DNA of 64,000 nt. Source: an uncultured Azospirillum sp. Lineage in GTDB: Bacteria > Pseudomonadota > Alphaproteobacteria > RF32 > CAG-239. Shown one piece after another: positions 18,070 through 26,802 of this stretch; positions within the stretch are counted from its first letter, which is position 1; each line of letters opens with the position of its first letter. The notes below the pieces were generated by a model that was not told where the DNA came from, made no database searches, and saw only the letters and a program-made list of their open reading frames with translations. Made by a program: the position numbers and the translations under genes. The stretch is taken from positions 1 to 64,000 of the forward strand of contig CAMYUM010000007.1 in assembly GCA_947301965.1 (NCBI GenBank). Direction: 5' to 3'.

Positions 18070-19197
18070 ATGTTGTCAAAGCACAGCACGAACAACCGTT
18101 TTGCCAATTGGTGGTGGACTGTCGACAAAACATTACTCGGATGCATTATTATCCTGATAATGCTCGGCATTTTTCTTACTTTCTCCGCCAGCCCTGCTGT
18201 TGCTTTGCGTATCGGATATGGCAGTTATCACTTTATTCAAAGACATCTGTTCTTTGCACCCATAGCTCTTGCCGTCATGATTTTTCTGTCCATGCAAAGG
18301 CTCAAAATCATTCGTCGTATTTCATTACTCGGTTATTTATTTGCCATATTTTTAGTCATAATGACTTTTTTTGCCGGAGAAGCCAATAAAGGTGCTTCTC
18401 GCTGGATTTCAATCTTTGGTTTTTCACTTCAACCATCCGAGTTTGTAAAACCCTTTTTTATCGTAACCGCAGCCTGGCTTTTTGACGGTCATCGTCAGCA
18501 CTCCGAGTTTCCCGGCAATTGGCTTTCTTTGGCATTATTTTTCATCACTGCCGGCCTCATTATGTGCCAACCTGACATCGGTATGACTGCGGTTGTAACT
18601 CTGGTGTGGGGTTTTCAGTTTTATTTGAGCGGTATGCCATTGATTCTCATTCCCATACTTGCGGCTTTGGGAATTGGCGGTTTAGTCGGAATTTACTTTA
18701 TATTTCCACACTTTCAGACTCGTTTTCAGCAATTTTTTGCCTCAGGCGGAGAGCTGAGTTTCCAAGTAAAAAAATCTCTTGAAGCTTTTCAAAGCGGCAA
18801 TCTCTTTGGACGCGGTCCCGGCGAAGGAATTGTTCGCTCGCATATTCCCGACGCTCATACTGACTTTATATATGCTGTTGCCGGTGAAGAATATGGTGTA
18901 TTTTTGTGCTTGGTAATTGTTGCCGTTTATGCTACAATCGTCATACGTTCTTTGTTACTTTCTTGCAAAGACAATAACTTATTTATAATTTTATCGGCCT
19001 CGGGATTGGCAATGTCTTTTGGTCTGCAGTCAATTATCAATATGGCATCAACGCTGCACCTTATACCGACCAAAGGAATGACACTTCCGTTTATTTCCTA
19101 CGGCGGTTCTTCAATCATTGCAACCGCAATCGGAATGGGAATGTTGCTTGCCATAACACGTAAAAACATCCATGCGGAGGACAAAGATGACAGATAA
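18070..19197 (+). CDS. ftsW: peptidoglycan glycosyltransferase / division protein FtsW
   Basis: 375 residues of the SEDS family, with about ten membrane segments. Conserved SEDS features include GASRWISIFGFSLQPSEFVKP and, near the C-terminus, GMTLPFISYGGSSI. FtsW polymerises septal glycan strands with FtsI. murD, usual between mraY and ftsW, is absent; the two genes are only 11 bases apart and murD is found at 52.9 kb. Overlaps murG by 11 bases when the best murG start is used. RodA is the alternative SEDS member, but the neighbours settle FtsW. Confidence 0.94.
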   Translation: MLSKHSTNNRFANWWWTVDKTLLGCIIILIMLGIFLTFSASPAVALRIGYGSYHFIQRHLFFAPIALAVMIFLSMQRLKIIRRISLLGYLFAIFLVIMTFFAGEANKGASRWISIFGFSLQPSEFVKPFFIVTAAWLFDGHRQHSEFPGNWLSLALFFITAGLIMCQPDIGMTAVVTLVWGFQFYLSGMPLILIPILAALGIGGLVGIYFIFPHFQTRFQQFFASGGELSFQVKKSLEAFQSGNLFGRGPGEGIVRSHIPDAHTDFIYAVAGEEYGVFLCLVIVAVYATIVIRSLLLSCKDNNLFIILSASGLAMSFGLQSIINMASTLHLIPTKGMTLPFISYGGSSIIATAIGMGMLLAITRKNIHAEDKDDR

Positions 19198-20296
19198 CAA
19201 AAAAAGCAAACTCATAATTCTTACCGCCGGAGGCACCGGCGGACACGTATACCCCGCAGAAGCACTCGCACAAGAACTGTCGCAGCGCGGATATCGGCTT
19301 ATGTTGATAACCGACAAACGAGGTCAAAACAATTATCACGGCAAACTCGGTGAGATTGAAAACCGCGCTGTTTTGAGCGGTGCCTTGGTCGGCAAAGGCA
19401 AATGGTTTAAAATTAAAAGTCTGATCAAAACATCTTTGGGAATATTGCAATCCATGTGGATTATTGCCCGCCGTCGTCCTCATTGCATCGTCGGTTTTGG
19501 CGGATACGCATCTTTTCCATGTTCAATGGCAGCAATTTTACTTGGTAAAAACCTAATTTTGCATGAGCAAAATTCGGTTATGAGTCGCACTAATCGTTTT
19601 TTGGCAAAATATGCTACCGCCGTTGCCACCAGCTTTAGCAAAACCAAATATGCTCCTTCCGGACGCCGTGTTACTCAAACCGGAATGCCTGTTCGTTCTT
19701 CCATAAGCGACCTGTTTACCCAACAATACACCCCGTCAACCGGCAACAGAATTTTTAATTTGATAATCCTCGGAGGTTCTCAAGGAGCCAAGGTTTTCGG
19801 TGATGTGGTTCCGGCCGCCGTGAAAATGTTAGACAACAAAACACAAAAACGCCTGCGTGTAACTCAACAATGCCGCGCTGATGATGTAAAAAGCATTGAG
19901 AAATCTTATCAAAAACTAGCTTGTAAATCCACCGTTTCCAACTTTTTTAACAATATGCCCGAGCTCTACTCATCAGGGCATCTCATCATTTCCCGCGCCG
20001 GAGCATCAAGTGTCAGTGAAATTGCCGCTGTCGGTATTCCTTCGATTCTTGTTCCTCTGCCGACTGCCGCCGACGATCATCAAACCTCAAATGCTGCAGA
20101 GTTCAAAACTCATCGCGGCGGGCTTGTTTTTTCACAAAAAGAATTTACACCTGAAAAATTGGCATCAACACTCAATCATCTGATTAACACCCCTGATGAA
20201 TTGGTCTCTATGTCGACAAACACCAAAAAATTTGCCATTATTGATGCCGACAAACGTCTCGCCGACTTGGTAGAAAAAATTATTCGGAGAGGTTGA
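19187..20296 (+). CDS. murG: UDP-N-acetylglucosamine transferase MurG (lipid II synthesis)
   Basis: 369 residues from the ATG at 19187, preceded by GGAGG; the track's ATG at 19172 lies upstream of that ribosome site. Membrane-associated GT28 enzyme that adds GlcNAc to lipid I. Motifs: TAGGTGGHVYPAEALA at the N-terminus, HEQNSVMSRTNR, LGGSQGAKVF at the start of the second Rossmann lobe, and ISRAGASSVSEIAAVGIPSI with the UDP-GlcNAc-binding residues. murC, usually next, is missing; murB follows after 1 base. Confidence 0.95.
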   Translation: MTDNKKSKLIILTAGGTGGHVYPAEALAQELSQRGYRLMLITDKRGQNNYHGKLGEIENRAVLSGALVGKGKWFKIKSLIKTSLGILQSMWIIARRRPHCIVGFGGYASFPCSMAAILLGKNLILHEQNSVMSRTNRFLAKYATAVATSFSKTKYAPSGRRVTQTGMPVRSSISDLFTQQYTPSTGNRIFNLIILGGSQGAKVFGDVVPAAVKMLDNKTQKRLRVTQQCRADDVKSIEKSYQKLACKSTVSNFFNNMPELYSSGHLIISRAGASSVSEIAAVGIPSILVPLPTAADDHQTSNAAEFKTHRGGLVFSQKEFTPEKLASTLNHLINTPDELVSMSTNTKKFAIIDADKRLADLVEKIIRRG

Positions 20297-20297
20297 T

Positions 20298-21218
20298 ATG
20301 TTTAAGCTTTTCAAAAAAAATTCGCTTCTGAAACTTCTTCCTCAAGTTAAAGGTAAATATTTAACTAATGTAAACCTAAGTCAGCATACATGGTTTGGTG
20401 TCGGAGGTCCGGCAGAAATCATGTATATTCCTCACGATTGTGATGATTTAAGTTTTTTCATTCAAGAGTGTCCGAAAAACATACCGGTATTTTTAATTGG
20501 TGGCGGTTCAAACCTGTTGGTACGTGACGGAGGTATTCCCGGCGTAGTCATAAAACTCGATTCTCCTGCTTTCAAAAACGTTTCAATCGGAACCAATGAA
20601 ATTACCTGCGGCGCCGGCCTGCGCAATATTGAACTCAAAAAATATTTGCTCAATCATCAGCTCGGAGGTCTTGAATTTTTGTGTTCAATCCCGGGAGTTA
20701 TCGGCGGATCGGTAAAAACCAATGCCGGCTGTTTTGGTCGCGAAGTAAAAGACGTAATTAAATCTGTGCAAATTATGAACGGACTTGGTGAGATAAAAAA
20801 AGTCGGAGTTGCTGATCTTGAACTGGGTTATCGCACCAGTTGTTTTCCCGATGATTGGATTATATTATCGATTACGTTTGTCACAACCCCTGACACCAAA
20901 CAAAACATTGAACAAAAATTGAATGAACAAAAAGCTTATCGCCAGGCCAAACAGCCTTATAATCAAAAAACTGCCGGCTCAACATTTAAAAACCCTCAGG
21001 GCCTGCGAGCTTGGGAACTCATCAAAAAATCAGGATGCGACACATTATCCGTCGGCGGAGCAAAGGTTTCGGAAAAACACTGTAACTTCCTTATTAATAC
21101 CGGCAATGCAACCGCCAAAGATATTGAAACTTTAGGCGAAATGATTATCAGCACGGTCAAACAAAAAACCTATATAACCCTTGAGTGGGAAATCAAACGC
21201 GTGGGCATAGATAAATAA
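20298..21218 (+). CDS. murB: UDP-N-acetylenolpyruvoylglucosamine reductase
   Basis: 306 residues. FAD-binding PCMH fold: HTWFGVGGPAEIMY, LIGGGSNLLVRDGG, and the active-site region LCSIPGVIGGSVKTNAGCFG. The catalytic Ser is in AGSTFKNPQG and the C-terminal Glu region is KDIETLGEMI. Type I MurB reduces UDP-GlcNAc-enolpyruvate to UDP-MurNAc, following MurA (44.5 kb). The stop codon overlaps the ftsQ start (TAATG), so translation is coupled. ddl is not present between murB and ftsQ. Confidence 0.95.
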   Translation: MFKLFKKNSLLKLLPQVKGKYLTNVNLSQHTWFGVGGPAEIMYIPHDCDDLSFFIQECPKNIPVFLIGGGSNLLVRDGGIPGVVIKLDSPAFKNVSIGTNEITCGAGLRNIELKKYLLNHQLGGLEFLCSIPGVIGGSVKTNAGCFGREVKDVIKSVQIMNGLGEIKKVGVADLELGYRTSCFPDDWIILSITFVTTPDTKQNIEQKLNEQKAYRQAKQPYNQKTAGSTFKNPQGLRAWELIKKSGCDTLSVGGAKVSEKHCNFLINTGNATAKDIETLGEMIISTVKQKTYITLEWEIKRVGIDK

Positions 21219-22099
21219 TGTTATGGTTTAAGAAAAAAAATATCAAACCGGAAATCCCATCACCTAAGGTTGATGAACGCTATCGCGTTTATTTGCCCAA
21301 ACTGTGGCCCTACCGTTTTATCGGAAACTTGATTATATTATTTATTATTGCCGCCGCCACGTTTGGAATTTTTGTAATAAAAACCAATTTTGTAGCCCAA
21401 AAGCTTACTTCATTTTCTGATTATTTTCTTGAGCTCACTTCAGAAATGGGGTTCACGGTTGATGACATTTTGGTTTATGGCCGCAACAAAACTCCGCTTG
21501 ATGAAATCAATAATGTTGTAAATTTACATCGCGGCGATAACATCTTTGGTCCCAACATTCATCAGTTGCGCGCTGATTTGGAACAGCTTCCGTGGATAAA
21601 AACGGCTATTGTTGAGCGTTCATACAATCCCAATATAATAAGAATAACCATTACCGAACGAGAAATCATTGCGGTATGGCAAATCAAAAATCGTTTCCAC
21701 CCAGTTGATATTAACGGCAAAGTAATTGAAACCGATCAAATTCCGTCATCACCGTTGCTGCTGATAATCGGTCGCGGTGCTCCCGAACATTTACAAGAGC
21801 TGTTATCGGTAATTAAGTCCGATGATGAATTATACAGCCGCATAAAGGCCGCCAACTTTATTTCCGGACGACGCTGGAACATTATTTTAGACGACATAAA
21901 AAATGGCATAATTGTCAAACTTCCGGCCGAAAATACAGAAAAAGCATGGAAACGTTTATTAAAATTAAACAAAACTCGTGGAATTCTTAAACGTAAATTA
22001 ACCATCATTGATTTAAGATTCGAAAATAAAGTACTTGTAACCCCCAAAAAAGCTTCTTCTCAAAAGGCTTTTGAACAAGTGCAGGAACACGGAGTATAA
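21218..22099 (+). CDS. ftsQ: cell division protein FtsQ
   Basis: 293 residues. A cytoplasmic N-terminus, one membrane helix (about 29-53), then a periplasmic POTRA domain (TVDDILVYGRNKTPLDEINN, GDNIFGPNIHQLRADLEQLPWIKTA) and the FtsQ beta domain (ERSYNPNIIRITITEREIIAVWQ). FtsQ links cytosolic FtsA/FtsZ to the FtsL-FtsB and FtsW-FtsI complexes. Position between murB and ftsA is diagnostic. Confidence 0.92.
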   Translation: MLWFKKKNIKPEIPSPKVDERYRVYLPKLWPYRFIGNLIILFIIAAATFGIFVIKTNFVAQKLTSFSDYFLELTSEMGFTVDDILVYGRNKTPLDEINNVVNLHRGDNIFGPNIHQLRADLEQLPWIKTAIVERSYNPNIIRITITEREIIAVWQIKNRFHPVDINGKVIETDQIPSSPLLLIIGRGAPEHLQELLSVIKSDDELYSRIKAANFISGRRWNIILDDIKNGIIVKLPAENTEKAWKRLLKLNKTRGILKRKLTIIDLRFENKVLVTPKKASSQKAFEQVQEHGV

Positions 22100-22112
22100 A
22101 TGGAGCCGACAA

Positions 22113-23375
22113 ATGAATTCTTTTAACCGACAAACTTTGATTGCTGCTTTGGACATCGGTTCGTCCAAAGTTTGTTGCATTATTGCCCGTGTCGGGCGTG
22201 ATCAAAAAATCACTATTGCCGGATATGGTTATAATGCTTCAAAAGGCATCAAAAACGGTATAATTACCGACATCAAGCAAGCGACTTTTTCAGTATGTGA
22301 TGCCGTTGAAGCCGCAGAACAAATGGCTAATGAACGTGTTGAAAGAATAATTGTTAATATCTCCGGCAACCGGGTTAAAAGCTCTACTAAACAAGCAACC
22401 ATAAATCTCAATAAATCCAAACCGATTACTGAGCTTGAAATCAACAAAGTAATGGATAAAGGTATCAACAAAATCAATGTTGAAGATAATGAGCTTATCC
22501 ATTGCCTGCAAACCGGATACAGACTTGACGGCGGAAAAGAAACTTCAGATCCGCGCAACCTTTTTGGTGAAACCTTATCCGTAGACGTTTTGCTCGGAAT
22601 GGTTCCCGAAATTTCGTATCGCAACACCAAAACCGTGCTTGACAATTCTCATCTTGAAATTGCCGAAAAAGTTCTTTCTTCATACGCCTCGGGCCTGGCT
22701 TGTCTGGTTGATGACGAAAAAGAACTCGGAGCCACGATTATTGATATCGGCGGCGGAACCACGAGTATTGCCAGTTTCAATCACGGTCATCCTATTTATT
22801 TTAGTTCCATCGGTATCGGCGGCAACAACGTTACCAACGATATTGCTTGGGGGTTGACTACATCATTTGCCCACGCAGAACGTTTAAAAACTTTGCACGG
22901 ATGTGCATTTCTGACTTCTCAAGACCAAAACGAAACCATCAATGTTTATCCGGTCGGTGAAGAAGATGACAGCCTGATTAAAAAGGTTCCGAAGTCTGAA
23001 CTAATCAGCATCATCGCCCCTCGCGTTGAAGAAATGTTTGAGCTCGTTGCCCAAAAATTATCTGAAGTTAAAGACATTAATTCTCATCGTATTGTCCTAA
23101 CCGGTGGCGGCAGCCAACTGTTAGGCATAAGAGAAGTTGCTTCTCTCATTCTTGACAAGCAGGTTCGTCTTGGTCGTCCCCGCAACATCGGTAATATTTT
23201 GGACATTTCCAACTATCCGGTTTTGCAATATCCGTCATTCTCGACTGTAATCGGACTATTGCTTTTTGTGCTCAATTACACCGAACGCAAGCCGACCAAA
23301 GTAATATCCAAACCTCTCAACACCGAGGGTGGACGTTTTACCAAAATAATGAATTGGTTAAAGCAAAATTTTTAA
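22113..23375 (+). CDS. ftsA: cell division protein FtsA
   Basis: 420 residues from the ATG at 22113 with GGAG 7 bases upstream; the track's earlier start lies inside ftsQ. Actin-fold ATPase: phosphate-1 motif ALDIGSSKVCCIIAR, the 1C subdomain region, phosphate-2 motif IIDIGGGTTSIASF and the adenosine motif IVLTGGGSQLLGI. The C-terminus ends in an amphipathic basic helix (FTKIMNWLKQNF), the usual membrane anchor. FtsA tethers FtsZ filaments to the membrane. Confidence 0.95.
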   Translation: MNSFNRQTLIAALDIGSSKVCCIIARVGRDQKITIAGYGYNASKGIKNGIITDIKQATFSVCDAVEAAEQMANERVERIIVNISGNRVKSSTKQATINLNKSKPITELEINKVMDKGINKINVEDNELIHCLQTGYRLDGGKETSDPRNLFGETLSVDVLLGMVPEISYRNTKTVLDNSHLEIAEKVLSSYASGLACLVDDEKELGATIIDIGGGTTSIASFNHGHPIYFSSIGIGGNNVTNDIAWGLTTSFAHAERLKTLHGCAFLTSQDQNETINVYPVGEEDDSLIKKVPKSELISIIAPRVEEMFELVAQKLSEVKDINSHRIVLTGGGSQLLGIREVASLILDKQVRLGRPRNIGNILDISNYPVLQYPSFSTVIGLLLFVLNYTERKPTKVISKPLNTEGGRFTKIMNWLKQNF

Positions 23376-23453
23376 TTTTGGTAACTAAACCTTAAACACT
23401 TTTTCATATTATAACATCAATTGTTATCACTTTTATAACCGTGGAGTAAATCT

Positions 23454-25145
23454 ATGCCAGTTAAATTAGCTGTTCCGGAAACCAATATGATTACCTTAAA
23501 ACCCCGTATTTCCGTAATCGGTGTCGGCGGTGGCGGTGGAAATGCCGTAAACAATATGATTGTTAAAAAACTTGAGGGTGTTGACTTTATTGTTGCCAAT
23601 ACCGATGCTCAAGCATTAGAAAATTCAAAGTGCGATCGCCGAATCCAACTTGGCATTCAAACCACTCATGGTCTTGGTGCCGGTGCCTGCCCCGAAATCG
23701 GACGTGCAGCCGCTGAAGAGGCTCAAGCCGAAATTGAAAAAGAGCTTGAAGGCGCCAATATGGTATTTATTACTGCCGGCATGGGCGGCGGTACCGGTTC
23801 CGGCGCTGCACCGGTTGTAGCCCGCATTGCCAAACAAAAAGGTATTTTGACTATCGGCGTAATCACCAAACCTTTTGAGTTTGAGGGCAAGAAACGTTCG
23901 CAAATTGCCGAAAAGGCCGTAGAAGAATTTATTTCCGCGGTTGATAGCATTATCATCATCCCCAACCAAAACCTTTTCCGCGTTGCCGATAAAAACACAA
24001 CCTTGGCCGATGCCTTCGTTTTGGCTGACAATGTTTTATATTCCGGCGTTCGTTCTATTACTGACTTGATGATGATGCCCGGTCTTATCAACCTTGATTT
24101 TGCTGACATCAAAAGCATTATGCAGGACAAAGGCAAAGCCATTATGGGTACCGGTGAAGCCGAGGGCGAGGGACGTGCTTTACAGGCTGCCGAACAAGCC
24201 TTGTCGAATCCACTGCTTGACAACAGCAACATGACCGGCGCTAAAGGTGTTCTTATCAACATTACCGGTGGTAATGACCTTACGTTGTTTGAAATTGACG
24301 AAGCTGCCAACCGTATTAAAGAAGAAGTTGACGAAGATGCCAACATCATTTTCGGTTCAAGTTTTGACGATTCTCTCAATGGTAAAATCAGAGTTTCTAT
24401 TGTTGCAACCGGTATTGATAATGCTCGCGTTGCAAAACCCAAACCGGCAGCTCCTATCCAAACCGACTATTTGGCTGAGAGTTATTCTTCTGATAAAACT
24501 ACCATTAACACACCTAATGAAGAACTCGACTCCAACTTAGCCAAATTTGCTGCCAACATAACCCCGGAGAGCATTGCCGAAGAAGAGCCTGAGACACAAA
24601 CTTCGAATCCGGAAGAGACCAATCAAGAACCGGCCGCGGAGACCACAACTGAAGAAATTCAAACTCCGATTACCGTAATTGATGATTTGGCCGACAACGC
24701 CGAATCAAACAATAATGAAAATTCTTCAGTTATTACCGATATTCCGCAGGCATCTTCATTGTTCAGTGCCGTAATCAACAAAACCGAGCGCAATGATGTC
24801 GATTCGCAACTTGAAAGCGCGCTATCTGCTCAAAACAACAGCTTCTCTTCCAAGAATGCACCGAAATTCACCGAAGAAGAACCTGAACTATTTGCCAACA
24901 ATCCGCAAGTTTTCAACGCTGCTCCCAAAGTTGATGAAAACGAAAAACTGATTGTCAACGAAACCGAGGAATATACTCCTACTTTGATTGAGCGTTTTAC
25001 CGGCTTTTCGATTGCCAAACGCAACCTCAAGAAAAAAATGGAACAGGAACGTCATTACCAAGAGCCGATAACACCGGCAATGGCAGGCAATGACGACGAT
25101 GATCGTAACAATCTCGACATTCCGGCATTTTTAAGACGCAAATAG
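23454..25145 (+). CDS. ftsZ: cell division GTPase FtsZ with long C-terminal linker
   Basis: 563 residues. The GTPase core (about 15-325) has [14 protein letters not shown], the tubulin signature [15 protein letters not shown] and [11 protein letters not shown] (T7 loop). A long acidic, T-, E- and N-rich linker of about 210 residues follows, then the conserved C-terminal peptide DIPAFLRRK that binds FtsA. Long linkers are common in alphaproteobacterial FtsZ. GGAG lies upstream of the ATG. Stops at TAG and is followed by a strong terminator, ending the cluster. Confidence 0.97.
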   Translation: MPVKLAVPETNMITLKPRISVIGVGGGGGNAVNNMIVKKLEGVDFIVANTDAQALENSKCDRRIQLGIQTTHGLGAGACPEIGRAAAEEAQAEIEKELEGANMVFITAGMGGGTGSGAAPVVARIAKQKGILTIGVITKPFEFEGKKRSQIAEKAVEEFISAVDSIIIIPNQNLFRVADKNTTLADAFVLADNVLYSGVRSITDLMMMPGLINLDFADIKSIMQDKGKAIMGTGEAEGEGRALQAAEQALSNPLLDNSNMTGAKGVLINITGGNDLTLFEIDEAANRIKEEVDEDANIIFGSSFDDSLNGKIRVSIVATGIDNARVAKPKPAAPIQTDYLAESYSSDKTTINTPNEELDSNLAKFAANITPESIAEEEPETQTSNPEETNQEPAAETTTEEIQTPITVIDDLADNAESNNNENSSVITDIPQASSLFSAVINKTERNDVDSQLESALSAQNNSFSSKNAPKFTEEEPELFANNPQVFNAAPKVDENEKLIVNETEEYTPTLIERFTGFSIAKRNLKKKMEQERHYQEPITPAMAGNDDDDRNNLDIPAFLRRK

Positions 25146-25163
25146 TTTATAAAACCAAACAAA

Positions 25164-25195
25164 AAAAGCCGTTCGTGAGAACGGCTTTTTTATTG
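25164..25195. terminator. bidirectional intrinsic terminator
   Basis: Stem AAGCCGTTC / GAACGGCTT with a GTGA loop, flanked by an A-run and a T-run, between convergent ftsZ and tig. Confidence 0.93.
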
Positions 25196-25205
25196 TTCAT
25201 AAGCA

Positions 25206-26528
25206 CTAATCTTCAAACTTATAAAGTTCTTCAACCGAAACTTTCTTTTCGTTTACTGTTGCTTTGCTCAAAACATGGTCAATCAATTTTTCTTCCATAA
25301 CCGGAGCTTTCAAAGCTTCAACAGCTTGAGCATTTTTCATATAATAATCCAAAACAACTTTTTCCTGTCCCGGATATTTTTTAGCCTCATTCATAATTGC
25401 GGCATTCAAATCCTCAGGTGTCAACTTAATTTTAGCGGCTTCACCGGCTTCTGAAAGCAACAATCCGAGTTTAACACGACGAGTCGCAATCTTTTTATAT
25501 TCTTCCATCAACTTCTTTTCAGGAGTATTTTTCTCATGCTCATCAAGCTGATTATGTTTTTTGGCGTGTTCATACTGTTCGGAAATTGCCTTAAACTCAA
25601 CATCAACCATACCGGCAGGAACATCAAAGTTATAAGCATTATCCAACTCATCCAAAAGCTGACGTTTTAACTTCAGCTTTGAGGCATGTTCATAATCTTC
25701 GGCAATACGTTTTCTGATATTTTCTTTCAGCGATGCCAAATCTTTTTCGCCTACCGACTTAGCAAATTCGTCATTAACCTCAATTTCCTTCGGTTGGCGA
25801 ATAGCCTTCACCTCAACTGCAAACACGGCATCTTTGCCGGCTAAATTTTTAGCATGGTAGTTTTCAGGAAATTTAACTTTAACATCAACCTTATCTCCGG
25901 CTTTAACACCTATCAGCTGATCTTCAAAACCCGGAATAAATGCGCCTGATCCAAGCTCGAGAGGATATCTCTCACCTTTTCCGCCTTGGAATTCTTCACC
26001 GTCAACTTTACCGACAAAGTCGATAACAACGCTGTCACCTTTTTGGGCAGCATATGCTGCATCTTCAACCTTTACGGTTTCTCTGCGGGAATGAACGATG
26101 TAGTCCAACGCTTTTTTAATTTCGCTTTCCGGCACGTCGGCAGTAAGCTTTTCAACTTTAATTTTTGAAAAATCGCCAATCTTAATTTCCGGCATCAATT
26201 CTGCGGTCATTTCAAATTCAATATCTTTTCCGTCTTCAAATTTATTGATTTTGACATTCGGCTGCATTGCCAAACGAAGCTTGTTTTCCTTAATAACATT
26301 ATTGACCGTTTCCCCGACCAACTCATCCAAAGCCTCGCCCAGAACCGACGCGCGATACTTTTGTTTCAACATATCTTTTGGCGCTTTTCCCGGTCTGAAA
26401 CCCGGAATCTTGGTTGTTTTGGCAATATGCTCTAATTTAGCGTCAACTTTCTTTTCAAATTCTTCATTTTCAATGGTTACAGTATATTTTTTTTGCAAAC
26501 CTTCGGCTTTTAATTCTTTAGTTTTCAT
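25206..26528 (-). CDS. tig: trigger factor, ribosome-associated chaperone and peptidyl-prolyl isomerase
   Basis: 440 residues from the ATG at 26528 (MKTKELKAEG). The track extends the frame upstream through the tRNA-Leu gene, which cannot be coding. Ribosome-binding N-terminal domain with the signature PGFRPGKAPKDMLKQKY (the GFRxGKxP motif), FKBP-like domain (KGDSVVIDFVGKVDGEEFQGG, about 155-235) and a long helical C-terminal domain. Acts on nascent chains at the exit tunnel. It lies 35 bases downstream of tRNA-Leu on the same strand with no terminator between, so a joint primary transcript is likely. Confidence 0.95.
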   Translation of the reverse strand: MKTKELKAEGLQKKYTVTIENEEFEKKVDAKLEHIAKTTKIPGFRPGKAPKDMLKQKYRASVLGEALDELVGETVNNVIKENKLRLAMQPNVKINKFEDGKDIEFEMTAELMPEIKIGDFSKIKVEKLTADVPESEIKKALDYIVHSRRETVKVEDAAYAAQKGDSVVIDFVGKVDGEEFQGGKGERYPLELGSGAFIPGFEDQLIGVKAGDKVDVKVKFPENYHAKNLAGKDAVFAVEVKAIRQPKEIEVNDEFAKSVGEKDLASLKENIRKRIAEDYEHASKLKLKRQLLDELDNAYNFDVPAGMVDVEFKAISEQYEHAKKHNQLDEHEKNTPEKKLMEEYKKIATRRVKLGLLLSEAGEAAKIKLTPEDLNAAIMNEAKKYPGQEKVVLDYYMKNAQAVEALKAPVMEEKLIDHVLSKATVNEKKVSVEELYKFED

Positions 26529-26563
26529 CTTTTTTATTCTCTTTCCTGTTGAAACACAAAGAT

Positions 26564-26648
26564 TGGTGCGGGCGAAGGGACTTGAACCCCCATGACTTGC
26601 GCCATCAGATCCTAAGTCTGACGTGTCTACCAGTTTCACCACGCCCGC
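26564..26648 (-). tRNA. tRNA-Leu (anticodon UAG)
   Basis: 85 bases including an encoded CCA. The acceptor stem is GCGGGCG / CGCCCGC, the anticodon stem TCAGA / TCTGA encloses loop CTTAGGA with anticodon TAG, a long variable arm typical of class II tRNAs is present and the T arm reads GGGGGTTCAAGTCCC. It reads CUA and, by wobble, other CUN codons. Confidence 0.96.
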
Positions 26649-26663
26649 AACAAATGTACAGGC

Positions 26664-26691
26664 ATAGTACCCATTTTTTGATATAAATCAA
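26664..26691 (-). promoter_or_regulatory. candidate sigma-70 promoter for tRNA-Leu and tig
   Basis: On the minus strand TTGATT, a 16-base spacer and TACTAT lie just upstream of the tRNA 5' end. Spacing and distance to the tRNA fit a housekeeping promoter. Confidence 0.45.
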
Positions 26692-26802
26692 GCCCTAAAA
26701 ATAAAAAAGTGGATTAAAGACTAAGGTTTTACCTTGCCAAAATTCAATAAATATGCTTTTATCCGCTTAAATTTTTGCAACAAACATAATTTGAGTTTTA
26801 AA

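Noticed and set aside
26529-26642. N-terminal extension of trigger factor in the ORF track
   Set aside because: The extra codons read through the tRNA-Leu gene; the family start MKTKELKAEG with an upstream purine-rich site is at 26528.
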